A stretch of 64,000 bases of DNA from contig CM077826.1 in NCBI GenBank assembly GCA_039720395.1, positions 32,050,810-32,114,809 on the forward strand. The letters run 5' to 3'. Below the pieces are notes generated by a model. It did not search any database. It saw only the letters and a program-made list of their open reading frames with translations, and was not told the origin of the DNA. The position numbers and the translations under genes were made by a program. Positions 1 through 9,575 of this stretch are shown here, one piece after another; within the stretch, counting starts at the first letter, position 1, and each line of letters starts with the position of its first letter. This stretch comes from Liquidambar formosana. Taxonomy: Eukaryota; Streptophyta; Magnoliopsida; Saxifragales; Altingiaceae.

Positions 1-421
1 AAATGGCTCAATATGGCTTAGGTCAGTTAAGAGACCTACTTCGGGTTGGCTCAAATCGGCTCATGATTTTCACTTAATTCCCATTCATTTGACTTTAATT
101 AGTCTTAATTTCATTCCTAAAGATGTTTTGGAAGGTTGAATTTTGAATTGGAAAGCATTCGGTGCGACCCTATGTGCATACCTAAGCTTAGCGACGGTGG
201 TGCATAGCGGTTAGCCGCCTTTGTAAAACCCAACCATGCAGCCATGGCTAGGGATTTTTGCCCTAAAATGTCTTAAATTACATTCCTCATCGAAGCATGG
301 TCGTTTTGGCTTTCGTTTCGTCAAAATCGGACTCCGTTTGACCCCCGAAACACTTTTGGAAAGCAAAAGGACTCAAATAAAGCAATTACTGATGGCGTGC
401 TCGGGTGACCACCTAGGGCTT

Positions 422-456
422 GGCGGCTAACCACCCAGCCCAGGTGGTCAGCCGCC
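422..456 (+). other. GC-rich hairpin in the LTR, upstream of the TATA box
   Basis: GGCGGCTAACCACC (422-435) pairs with GGTGGTCAGCCGCC (443-456) across a 7-nt loop: 13 of 14 positions pair, with one A-C mismatch. More copies of the GGTGGTTAGCC / GGCTAACC words continue to about 505. The cluster recurs in the other two LTR copies with a few changes. Confidence 0.7.
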
Positions 457-687
457 CAAGGCTAGGTGGTTAGCCACCCAGCCCTGGGTGGTCAGCCGAG
501 CCACCTTCCTAAAATCATGCTGAAGCGAGATTCCTTCCTATTTTTGACGGATTTTTTGCCTCCAGCCGCCATTCCATCTTATTTTCAGCCCTATTTGACC
601 TACTTGAGCCCCAAGGAAGTCTCTAAGGACCCTTGGATTAATATTTAGGGTTTTAATCCCAACCATTGATTGATTCCACTCAATCCC

Positions 688-695
688 TATAAATA
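688..695 (+). promoter_or_regulatory. TATA box of the 5' LTR
   Basis: TATAAATA lies in CCCTATAAATACCC and is conserved in all three LTR copies. It is the probable Pol II core promoter; transcription should start roughly 25-35 bp downstream. Confidence 0.75.
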
Positions 696-2083
696 CCCTT
701 TTATACTTCAGCATTAGGGGAGCCACTTGGAGGCAACTAGAGCCATTCTTATGTAGTTTAACCTAATTTCTGGAGAAAGAAAGTAAGAGAGAGTTCCAAA
801 GGAGAGCTAGGGTTTGTGTGGAGGCTTGAAGGAGAGTGTTTCAAGAGGAGAAGAAGTCTCTACAGCTACAAGGAGACATCCACCATAGGTATACCTCTTT
901 TCCTTTTATGCTAAAATTAAGGTTTCACTTAGAATAATTCTATTACATGTTCAAGATAGTATTTTTATCATGTGTTGATGCTTCTAATAGTTAATATACA
1001 TGGTTTAAATGTTATTCATAATGAGTTATGCATTTAATTCGATTATTTCATGTGGTTTAATGCATAGTCAGGATTTTATGATTTCTATTGTGCTGAAATT
1101 AGAATAGCTCTATTTCATGTTCAAGTTAGCATTTTTATCATGTGTTGATACTTCTATTGGTTAATATCCATGACTAAAATGTTATCCTTGAGGAGTTATG
1201 CATGTTATAATGTTATTCCATGTGATTTTATGCATAGTTGTGATTCTAGGGTTTCTAGTGTCTTTTTAGGGTTTTGCATTGAATAGCTATTATTTCATGT
1301 TCAAGCTTGCATTTTTATCATGTGTTGATGCTTTCATTAGTTAATACATATGATTAGAATGTCATTTATGTTTAGTTTTGCATGATTTAGGGCTATTTCA
1401 CATAGTTTAAAGCATGTGTGTGAGTTTAGGATTTCTTTTGCCCTTGTTTTAAGTTTGTTGCATATAGCATAGTAGTTTAGGCTTTTTGTTGTCTTTTTCT
1501 TCATAGTTACTGTATATGTATTGCATATATAATAGCTATGATGATTTTCTGCATTCATGTTAGTTGATTTTAGGGTTTTTATGCATGTTATGGTTCTAGG
1601 ATTGCATTAGGGTTTATGTTATTTCACTGTTTGTGTTATATGCATGATTAGTGGATGATTTTAGGCCCTTATACTATTCTTTCCAGATTTGTATTTTCTT
1701 CTTTTGGTTTGTTTTGAGCACGTGTAAGGGTGCAAACAAGGGTGATAATCGCTTTATTGCAAATAAGGTCGTTATTGCTTAAGCTTGCTATTGCTCGGAG
1801 ATATTACACAAGGTAAGTAGGGTTTGAAAGTGCCCTAATTCACTTTTTCTTCCTTTATCTTCTCTCTTCTCCCTCCTTAGGGTTATTTCCTAATATGAGT
1901 CTATGGTAATAATTAGAAGTTTCCTTGATTAAATAAATTACCTTTTTATCAAAGTTTCCATCTTGTGGAAATTATTTCTATTTCAAACTTGGTTTTAATA
2001 CCAGATTTTCCATCTTTCAAATAAGGAAACCTAGGGTTTTTACCATAGGTTTATATTAGGATTTAACCCTAATTCTCATCGAA

Positions 2084-2126
2084 CTACGTGGACTTTGATC
2101 CATGTATTTCGCTACATGGTACGTAG
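2084..2126 (+). other. Two-part stem-loop near the LTR 3' end
   Basis: Outer stem CTACGT (2084-2089) pairs with ACGTAG (2121-2126). Inner stem CCATGTA (2100-2106) pairs with TACATGG (2113-2119) around a 6-nt loop. The same arrangement is present in the 3' LTR and in the solo LTR, where one loop base differs. Its position in transcribed LTR sequence suggests an RNA structure, but its role is unknown. Confidence 0.6.
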
Positions 2127-2568
2127 GCGCTTTGAGGTTCAAGTCTGCCCTAGGATCTAAGTATCCTAGTTTAGTTTAGTTTTTCTTTGTTTTGTTTGTT
2201 TGTTATGGATGGATATATGATATGCATGCAACTCTTGTGATGATATCTTGCTGATTTTTGTATAGTAAGATCTTGATTTAGCCCAAATAAACTAAGAGAC
2301 CGAAAGGGTGACATAGGTGCCTATAGGCTATGCCTAGAACCTTCCCATGTCATAACTTAGCCTCCGAATCCCTGATTTCTTTGGTTTCCAAAAGACCGTT
2401 TTTGCCTTTCCTTTTTAAACATGGAGTCATTCTTTTTTTTTCTTAAAACAAAATTGGTTTTTAGGGTTTTCCCTGTTTCCTTTAAAAAATAAGGTGGCGA
2501 CTCCCTTTTCGTTTTTAAACCTATTTTCTTTTAAATCCTTGTGGGCCACTTTTTTAGGGTTCACAGTT

Positions 2569-2586
2569 TGGCGACTCCACTGAGGA
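2569..2586 (+). promoter_or_regulatory. Primer binding site of the Tat-like element
   Basis: TGGCGACTCCACTGAGGA starts 3 nt after the LTR end. Its complement ends in ...GTCGCCA, as a tRNA 3' end should. This type of site is known from Tat/Ogre elements, which are reported to use tRNA-Arg; I could not check the exact tRNA. Confidence 0.8.
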
Positions 2587-3725
2587 TTTGTGGGCTAGAC
2601 TCTATAAAGTTTAATTGGGCTAAATTAATTTCTTTTGTTTAATTAAAATCAATCACATTGCATCCGCTTGATTGTGTGCTTTCATTTATTGCATTGTGTG
2701 CGCAAACTCTTGCATGTTAGGATCGATGTCCCTCGATGTATCCTTGCCACTGATGGGCCTAGCCTCAGCCTTGGTTTTCCTGATTCCATGTGTTGGGGTG
2801 AAAGCTATCAACCTCTCTTGCCAAGTACCCTTGGGCTTGCCCTTGGGTATATTAAATGAGCTAATCACGTACTGCTGGACCCACGTGGCGTTCCTGATGC
2901 CACATATGGTTAGGTATAAAGATTGTTCAAGCAAGTGAAGGACCCCAACCTACCCTTATCATTAGTCCATGTAGACAAACTTATAGGGCACTATTGGTTC
3001 ACCATTATGCACCCACACTTGATTGTAATGATATCATGCCGTGCTTGTGTTGTGTTGCTATGCTCATAAGTTGTGTTCTAGGCTTAGGTTTATTTTAACC
3101 ATGTGTAATGATTGACACTTGATATATGGTCTCACCTACGTACTCTTAGTAAGTACATCCACCCTTCACCCAAGGGGCTCCCAAAAGGAAGGATGGACTA
3201 ATTAAAGGTATGTGAGCTAAGATCATTTAATCATGGGCTTTTAAGTAAACCAATAGGGGCTTGTTTGGAATGAAGTTTTTGATTAAGGGTTAAGAAGTAA
3301 GGGCTTATTCATCTTTATGTCTTTAGTATGTCACCTCACCTTCCGTCTTAAGGACACTCTTGAGGATGAGGTGTCTAACTAAAGAGATATACTGTTTAAA
3401 CCTAGCTCATAGTTTGCCTACACTTGGGGGAATGTGACTCTTGATGGTTTTGTGATGGTTAATAACCAGAACCTAAGGTTAAGTGACTCGACTTCATGCC
3501 CTTAGTACATCACCTTACACTTCAAGGTACCTTTGGAGATGAGATCTCTACTTAAGGGCATGCTTTATAAGATCACACTTACCAATTTAGTGCAGTCATG
3601 GAAATCTTGTTAAAATATTTTTGGTCATAGCCTAAAAAGGGGATTTTGTTCTTGAAGGAGGGCTGGATTAAACCCGTGATATCTTCTAGAGGTTAAAGAT
3701 TAGAGTGGAACCCATTATCACTTTC
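2587..3725 (+). other. Untranslated leader of the Tat-like element
   Basis: There is no convincing coding frame between the primer site and the gag start. The short frames around 2668-2938 overlap on both strands without family similarity. The stretch probably holds packaging and dimerisation signals, but I see no defined one. Confidence 0.5.
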
Positions 3726-4448
3726 ATGGCTGGAGTTGGCAATACAACATTGGAAGAAATTAGGGGAATGCTTTGTGAGATCATGCAAAAGTTGAATGAT
3801 ATCTTGGCGATTGTTCAAGTTGTTCCTAAAGCCCAATCCGAGTCTATGAATCATCATGAGTCTAATTCAGGGCCTATCGAGTCCAAGAGATACAACAGAG
3901 CAAATTTGAAGGCCCAAACTGTAAGGAAAGAGCCTCGCCAATTTACCGAACTCTACATGCCATTGAACCATGCTTTTTCGAGAGTAGCGATTTTGGGCTT
4001 ATTGTCACCTCTTGATCCAAAACCCCTTCCTAATCCTTTGCCTCGTCGGTTTAAGGAAAATGAATATTGTGCTTTTCATCAGAGTAGGGGACATGACACC
4101 AATCATTGTTATAGACTACGACATGAGATCCAAGACCTCATTGACCGTGGAGTAATCAATTTTTTCACACCAACCAATAATCCAAATATTCTTCAAAGCT
4201 CTTCCATGAACCCATTTTTGGCCACCGTAAACCCAATCTTTCCAGCCCAGCCATATACCAATCCACCGAGATCCCTTGCTGCAATTAAGCAAGAATTTCC
4301 AATTTATGGCCCATATCATTCAGAGGATACTCAAACTCTTGCTAGCATGGGGGTTCCTGATTTTGAGGGACTTTATGAGGCTCAAAGAACCATTGACATT
4401 CATGGGGATTTGGATAATGTTGGCAGCGTAAGTCAAGATGAAGAATAA
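3726..4448 (+). CDS. Truncated gag of the Tat-like element
   Basis: The frame runs 240 residues from ATG at 3726 to TAA at 4446-4448; it is open a little further upstream, but only from a GTG. After a short N-terminal helix-like segment comes the stretch conserved in plant Tat/Athila gags: an RQFTELYMPL-type motif, GLLSPLDPKPLPNPLP, then a variant zinc knuckle YCAFHQSRGHDTNHC (C-x2-H-x4-H-x4-C) followed by LRHEIQDLIDRG. The large central capsid domain of full-length gags appears to be missing. The frame is intact although pol is absent, which fits a non-autonomous element that still makes a short gag protein. The protein would act in RNA binding and packaging in cytoplasmic particles. It could equally be a decaying remnant. 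Confidence 0.75.
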   Translation: MAGVGNTTLEEIRGMLCEIMQKLNDILAIVQVVPKAQSESMNHHESNSGPIESKRYNRANLKAQTVRKEPRQFTELYMPLNHAFSRVAILGLLSPLDPKPLPNPLPRRFKENEYCAFHQSRGHDTNHCYRLRHEIQDLIDRGVINFFTPTNNPNILQSSSMNPFLATVNPIFPAQPYTNPPRSLAAIKQEFPIYGPYHSEDTQTLASMGVPDFEGLYEAQRTIDIHGDLDNVGSVSQDEE

Positions 4449-5291
4449 GAACGTTCAATTCATAAGGAAAGGATGCTGATGCCTTGAGGTTGTTGAGAAA
4501 GATAATAAGTTTTTTTTTAGTGCTTACCGCTACACTAATTCTATCATGACTGTCCGTGATAAGGAGTTTAAGTTTTTTTTGTTTGTTTTCTAGTTAGTTA
4601 ATTGTTGTTGATCTTCGAGTCAAATGTCCTTTGAAGTTTTGAGTCTTTTGAGTCCTAGTCATTGTCAATGTGTTCTCCTTCATTCCTTCAATAAAAAGTT
4701 TGATTTCAATAATTCCATTGTCTCTCTATTTCTCTTTTCTTCAATCAATTGACAATCAAACTAGCATGAAAATATTTCCTAAGAAGCTTGAAAGCTCTTC
4801 GCACTAAAGAGCAAACATAATGAATGATGAATGATGAATGAGCTGCAATTGATTAACTTGGAAACAATGAGAAGTCCAAAATGGTAAACATAAGGGCCAC
4901 CCGCCCACTACACTACATGAAAACCTAGGCCAAGCAACTTGAGAAGATCTTGAAACCCTTGTAAGAAGCAATTCAGAGATCAAAAGAAGAAATCAATTAG
5001 CATGGTGAGCTTTTGGAGATGTTTATTTCCCTCTCCCTCAAAAAAAAAAAGTCAAAAGAAAAAATTGTGAAAAGAAAAAAAAAGAGAGGGAAAAGTGCAC
5101 AAAAAAAACAAAAAAAGTACAAAAAGAAAAGGGAGGAGATTAACATCCAAAAGCCTCAAGAAGGAGAATCAACAACAATCAAGAGAGTTTTATGATCAAA
5201 GAAGACTACAACCCATGTTCGTGACTCGTTGGAGAAGTTCAAGCCAAGTAAGGGGTGGTCCCTATGTGATTATGTGTAGAGCCTAAGCCTG

Positions 5292-5321
5292 CTAGGTTGA
5301 AAACCTGAAAAGGCAACCTAG
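5292..5321 (+). other. GNRA-capped stem-loop motif, copy 1
   Basis: Outer stem CTAGGTTG (5292-5299) pairs perfectly with CAACCTAG (5314-5321). AAAA forms a one-sided bulge. Inner stem CCT/AGG is capped by GAAA (5307-5310), a GNRA tetraloop. The motif is followed by GCAAAAGTTAGGG. It is a candidate structured RNA element of the retrotransposon transcript. Confidence 0.65.
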
Positions 5322-6162
5322 GCAAAAGTTAGGGCTTTTGAAAAAAAAATGATGAAAAAAGAAAAGAGAATGCCTTGAACTATGAGGACCTGATTCTCTA
5401 CCAAAAAAGAAATGTTAGTTTGGTTAATGTCTTTTGAAGATCAAAGTGGAGATACGTAGGCAGCCCATAAAGTTACTTTGGGTGCGGTCCAATTCATTGA
5501 AAAAAAAAAAAAAAAAAAACAAAAAAAGAGGAAGAAAGAAAGAGGCTTTACATATAACCAACCATTGAAGGCAATTCTTTGTGACTAAGTTAAGAAGAAA
5601 CGGTCTTATTCATCAAATTAGTGAGCTAAAATACTACATGCCACCGAGAAAGTTAACTTGATTATTCTTCTTGTTCTTGTTTGGTTTAGTCCTTCGGATG
5701 TCCCTCCACTTTCCTCTTTCGCCTCTCTTGAGTCTTGTGTGTTTCTAGTGGTCATAGACCTCGTCCGTTGAAAGTATTCAGTCATAATGATTCATTTGTG
5801 GGTTCCATCAAATTCTATATCTTCTTACCTTTTGACTTAGACTCTTGTCATGGATTTAATGATGGAAAAGGGGCAGCAGTAACCATTATGAAACGATTTG
5901 CCTTAGCTGTAGGCATGTGATTTCATGAGATTAGGGCTGATTTATTTTGCTCAATTAAAAAATGTGAATGTGCTATGAACCCAGGGGCTGATTATGCTTG
6001 TTGAAGAAGAATTTGAATGAATGCTGGGGCTGGTTTATCTTGTTCAGAGAACTTAAATGAATTGGTGAAGAGAATGGGCTGGGGCTTCATGAGTTGCATT
6101 TCTTTGCGCTAGTGAGAAAGGAAAGAATGGAGAAAAGAAAAAAGGTAAAGAAGAAAAGCCCA

Positions 6163-6192
6163 CTAGGTTGAAAACCCGAAAGGGCGGCCTAG
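6163..6192 (+). other. GNRA-capped stem-loop motif, copy 2
   Basis: It has the same architecture as the copy at 5292. CTAGGTTG (6163-6170) pairs with CGGCCTAG (6185-6192) using two G-U wobbles. The AAAA bulge is kept, and the inner stem is CCC/GGG with a GAAA loop (6178-6181). The inner-stem change from CCT/AGG to CCC/GGG is compensated on both sides. Confidence 0.65.
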
Positions 6193-6212
6193 GCAAAAAT
6201 TAGGGCAACCCG

Positions 6213-6242
6213 CTAGGTTGAAAACCTGTAAGGGCAATCTAG
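6213..6242 (+). other. GNRA-capped stem-loop motif, copy 3
   Basis: CTAGGTTG (6213-6220) pairs with CAATCTAG (6235-6242) with one G-U wobble. The AAAA bulge is kept. Inner stem CCT/GGG (one wobble) is capped by GTAA (6228-6231), which is still a GNRA loop. It lies 50 bp after copy 2, with the same GCAAAA(G/A)TTAGGG tail between them. Confidence 0.65.
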
Positions 6243-6774
6243 GCAAAAGTTAGGGTTTTGGAAGAAAAGAGAAGTGAAGAAAGAAGAAGAGAGGAAGAGG
6301 TGATTCCAGTCTATTCCTATACCTTGAAAAAGAATTCATAGGTTTGACCCAATCCTCCTGAAATGCATTATTTCTTAAGAAGGCTTGACCACAATTTTAT
6401 AAGAATGTTTTTGAAAAATTCCATGATTGTACTAAATTGCAAAGGTGTCTTTAAGGAAAACGAATGAGAATGAAAATAATGATGGGTTTGTAAAACCATT
6501 TCTAGATAATCTTTCTGTGCATGAACTTGTGCTTATAAATTCATGTGAATCAATTTTACTTGAGTTGATTAATTAATTGATGTGTGTATTAGTAATAGGC
6601 AGTGTTCATTGAGTTTTGGAGGTTCATTTTCCCATGATCATATTTGACTAGCTTTTGTTTTTGGTTGTGTGGTTGATAGTTTCTCTCCATATGGTGTTGG
6701 CTTAGTCTCTATACCATTCCTGTCTTATGAATAGTGACTCCCCACTTAACTAGTGTCTTCGTAGGCTCTCTCGA

Positions 6775-7230
6775 GTATTCACATGTACTCACCCCGAGTA
6801 TTCACATATACTCACCCCGAGTATTCACCAATACTCACCCCAAGTATTCACATATGCTCACCCCGAGTATTCACCAATACTCACCCTGAGTATTCACCCA
6901 TACTCATCCCAAAGTATCCACCAATACTCACCCTGAGTATTCACCCCTACTCATCCCCGAGTATTCACATGTACTCACTCCGAGTATTCACCTCTACTCA
7001 TCCCCGAGTATTCACATGTACTCACTCCGAGTATTCACATGTACTCGTCCCACCCCTACTCATCCCCGAGTATTCACATGTACTCACTCCGAGCATTCAC
7101 CTCTACTCATCCCCGAGTATTCACATGTACTCACTCCGAGTATTCACATGTACTCGTCCCTGAGTATTCATATGTACTCACTCCGAGTATTCATCTCTAC
7201 TTGTCCCTAAATATTCACCAATACTCTCCT
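6775..7230 (+). repeat. Tandem array with about 23-bp unit (GAGTATTCAC...TACTC)
   Basis: Around twenty diverged copies of a unit of the form CCCCGAGTATTCACNNNTACTCA. In each copy GAGTA can pair with TACTC, giving a small hairpin. The array happens to be open in three frames and so yields periodic peptides, but the repeat continues into non-coding versions downstream and these frames are not genes. Confidence 0.85.
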
Positions 7231-8900
7231 CTCGAGCATTGACCCTTGTTCGTATTGATTCCAAACCCCTTCATCATGCCTCCTCTATTCATATGTTATT
7301 GTTTTAGGTATTGACTTCTACCTATGCAATCTCTCGACATTCTTTGAGTATTGACCCCTATTCATCACCAACAGTAACTTTTGTTCATATAGTGAGTATT
7401 GACTCCTACTCATTTCAAGCATTGACCTTTGCTTGTATACATTTTATCTTGAGCATTGACCCTTGCTCGAATAATTTTTTCTGTGAGTATTGAATCCTAC
7501 TCATTTCAAGCATGGACCTCTGCTTATATACATTTTATCTTGAGCATTAACCCTTGCTCGAATGATTTTCTCTAGTGAGTATTGAATCCTACTCATTTCA
7601 AGCATTGACCTTTGCTTATATACATTTTACCTTGAGCATTGACCCTTGCTCATATAATTTTCTTCGTGAGTATTGACTCCTACTCATTTCAAGCATTGAC
7701 CTTTGCTTGTATACATTTTATCTTGAGCATTGACCCTTGCTCGAATAATTTTCTCTGTGAGTATTGAATCTTACTCATTTCAAGCATTGACCTCTGCTTA
7801 TATACATTTTATCTTGAGCATTGACCTTTGCTCGAATGATTTTCTCTGTGAGTATTGAATCCTACTCATTTCAAGCATTGACCTTTGCTTATATACATTT
7901 TACCTTGAGCATTGACCCTTGCTCATATAATTTTCTTCGTGAGTATTGACTCCTACTCATTTCAAGCATTGACCTTTGCTTGTATACATTTTATCTTGAG
8001 CATTGACCCTTGCTCGAATAATTTTCTCGGTGAGTATTGAATCCTACTCATTTCAAGCATTGACCTCTGCTTATATACATTTTATCTTGAGCAATGACCC
8101 TTGCTCGAATGATTTTCTCTGTGAGTATTGAATCCTACTCATTTCAAGCAGTGACCTTTGCTTATATACATTTTATCTTGAGCATTGACCCTTGCTTAAA
8201 TGATTTTCTCTGTGAGTATTGAATCCTACTCATTTCAAGCATTGACCTTTGCTTATATACATTTTATCTTTAGCATTGACCCTTGCTCAAATGATTTTCT
8301 CTATGAGTATTGAATCCTACTCATTTCAAGCATTGACCTTTGCTTATATACATTTTATCTTGAGCATTGACCCTTGCTCGAATAATTTTCTCTGTGAGTA
8401 TTGAATCCTACTCTGACCTTTGCTTATATACATTTTATCTTGAGCAATGACCCTCGCTCGAATGATTTTCTCTGTGAGTATTGAATCCTACTCATTTCAA
8501 GCATTGACCTTTGCTTATATACATTTTATCTTAAGCATTGACCCTTGCTCGAATGATTTTCTCGGTGAGTATTGAATCCTACTCATTTCAAGCATTGACC
8601 TTTGCTTATATACATTTTATCTTGAGCATTGACCCTTGCTCGAATAATTTTCTCTGTGAATATTGAATCCTACTCTGACCTTTGCTTATATACATTTTAT
8701 CTTGAGCATTGACCCTTGCTCGAGTGATTTTCTCTATGAATATTGAATCCTACTCATTTCAAGCATTGACCATTGCTTATATACATTTTATCTTGAGCAT
8801 TGACCCTTGCTCGTATAACTTTCTCTATGAGTATTGAGTCCTACTCATTTCAAGCAATGACCCTTACTCGTAAGCTTTTCTTTGTGAGTATTGATCTTTA
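7231..8900 (+). repeat. Tandem array with about 91-bp unit made of three hairpins
   Basis: Higher-order repeat with spacing of 91-92 bp between successive GAGTATTGAATCC words and about 16 units; a few lost an internal segment (near 8415 and 8675). Each unit has three sub-repeats: TGAGTA/TACTCA, CAAGCA/TGCTT(G) and GAGCA/TGCTC, each around a TTGA-containing loop. The array lies in the 3' untranslated part of the element; tandem repeats in that position are known from plant Ogre/Tat elements. Confidence 0.88.
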
Positions 8901-9450
8901 CTCATAGCAAGCATTGACCCTTGCTTGTGTGTTTTTAAGTATTGACTTCTATTCATGGGATTTCTTTTTAGATTTTCAGTATGGATATTGACTTCTATCC
9001 ATCATGGGTTCTCGTTTGGGTAATGACTCTTACCCATACGATGTCTTATTGGCTCTCCTGAGTGTTGACCTATACTCATTCCGAGTACTGATATATACTC
9101 ATCCTAAGTATTGACCCATCCTTACCTTGAATATTGTCGCATATTCATCTTGAGTATTGACCCATACTCACCCTATGTATTGACCCATACTCATTCTAAT
9201 CATTAAAGCATATTTGTCCCGAGTATTGACTGGTACTCACCCTAAGTGTTGACCTTCACTCTGATTCCTTTTAAGTATTGATGGGTACTCACTCCGACTA
9301 TTGACCCCCACTCATATTTATCCCTACTCCTTTCGAGTATTAACTGTTACTCATCCTGAGTGTTGACTTTCACTCCCGATACTGATCTTTATTCTCTTCG
9401 ACTATTAACTTGTACTCATCCTAGGTGTTGACCTTCACTTAGAGTTGCAT
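8901..9450 (+). repeat. Diverged single hairpin repeats before the 3' LTR
   Basis: The repeats are no longer in regular 91-bp units but still follow the plan stem-TTGACC-stem. Clear examples are ATGGATA/TATCCAT (about 8981), TGGGTAA/TTACCCA (about 9018), TGAATAT/ATATTCA (about 9126), TGAGTAT/ATACTCA (about 9152) and GAGTG/CACTC (about 9359). The stem sequences differ but remain paired. Confidence 0.75.
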
Positions 9451-9561
9451 CTACTTGTCCATAGGATGATGGAGTTCTCCATTTGAATTTGATGCAATTA
9501 CTCTCCCAAGCAAAAATGGGATGTTCTTTTATCATTGGTTCGCAAGTGAAACTTGCTGCAC

Positions 9562-9575
9562 CAATGAGGGGCTTC
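9562..9575 (+). promoter_or_regulatory. Polypurine-type tract before the 3' LTR
   Basis: CAATGAGGGGCTTC directly precedes the LTR start TGTCACACCCC. The same word, CAATGAGGGGCTTT, stands before the LTR at 15368, so it is the conserved plus-strand priming region of this group. The purine core is short. Confidence 0.6.

Larger units (their letters stand above)
1..2565 (+). repeat. 5' LTR (partial) of the Tat-like gag-only element
   Basis: This sequence is repeated almost base for base at 9886-12452, and again in a solo copy at 24119-26693. By alignment to the 3' LTR the first 310 bp are cut off by the window edge, so the full LTR is about 2.88 kb. It ends ...GGTTCACA, followed by a 3-nt spacer and the primer binding site. 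It contains a GC-rich hairpin cluster, a TATA box and a stem-loop near its 3' end. The short open frames inside it are not genes: they recur with unrelated changes in the other copies. Confidence 0.93.
4449..6770 (+). other. Non-coding middle of the Tat-like element, pol absent
   Basis: Where a complete element would carry pol there is A-rich sequence with several poly(A) runs (for example 5501-5519) and lysine-rich low-complexity frames that are not genes. It contains three copies of a structured motif (5292, 6163, 6213) and a GATACGTAGGCAGCCC word near 5451 that echoes the TACGTAGGCGC of the LTR stem-loop. Confidence 0.7.

Noticed and set aside
236..726. Short proteins repeated in three places (LTR frames)
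   Set aside because: They lie in LTR U3 sequence, overlap frames on the other strand, and differ between copies in ways that do not protect the protein.
5013..5286. Lysine-rich small proteins
   Set aside because: Low-complexity A-rich sequence without family similarity, in the non-coding middle of the element.
6783..7242. Overlapping frames encoding periodic peptides (YSPSIHMYS-type)
   Set aside because: They come from a 23-bp tandem repeat read in several frames; the repeat continues downstream where frames are closed.
6775..9450. CRISPR-like array of regularly spaced repeats
   Set aside because: Plant nuclear context; there are no unique spacers, and the whole unit is repeated in tandem inside a retrotransposon.
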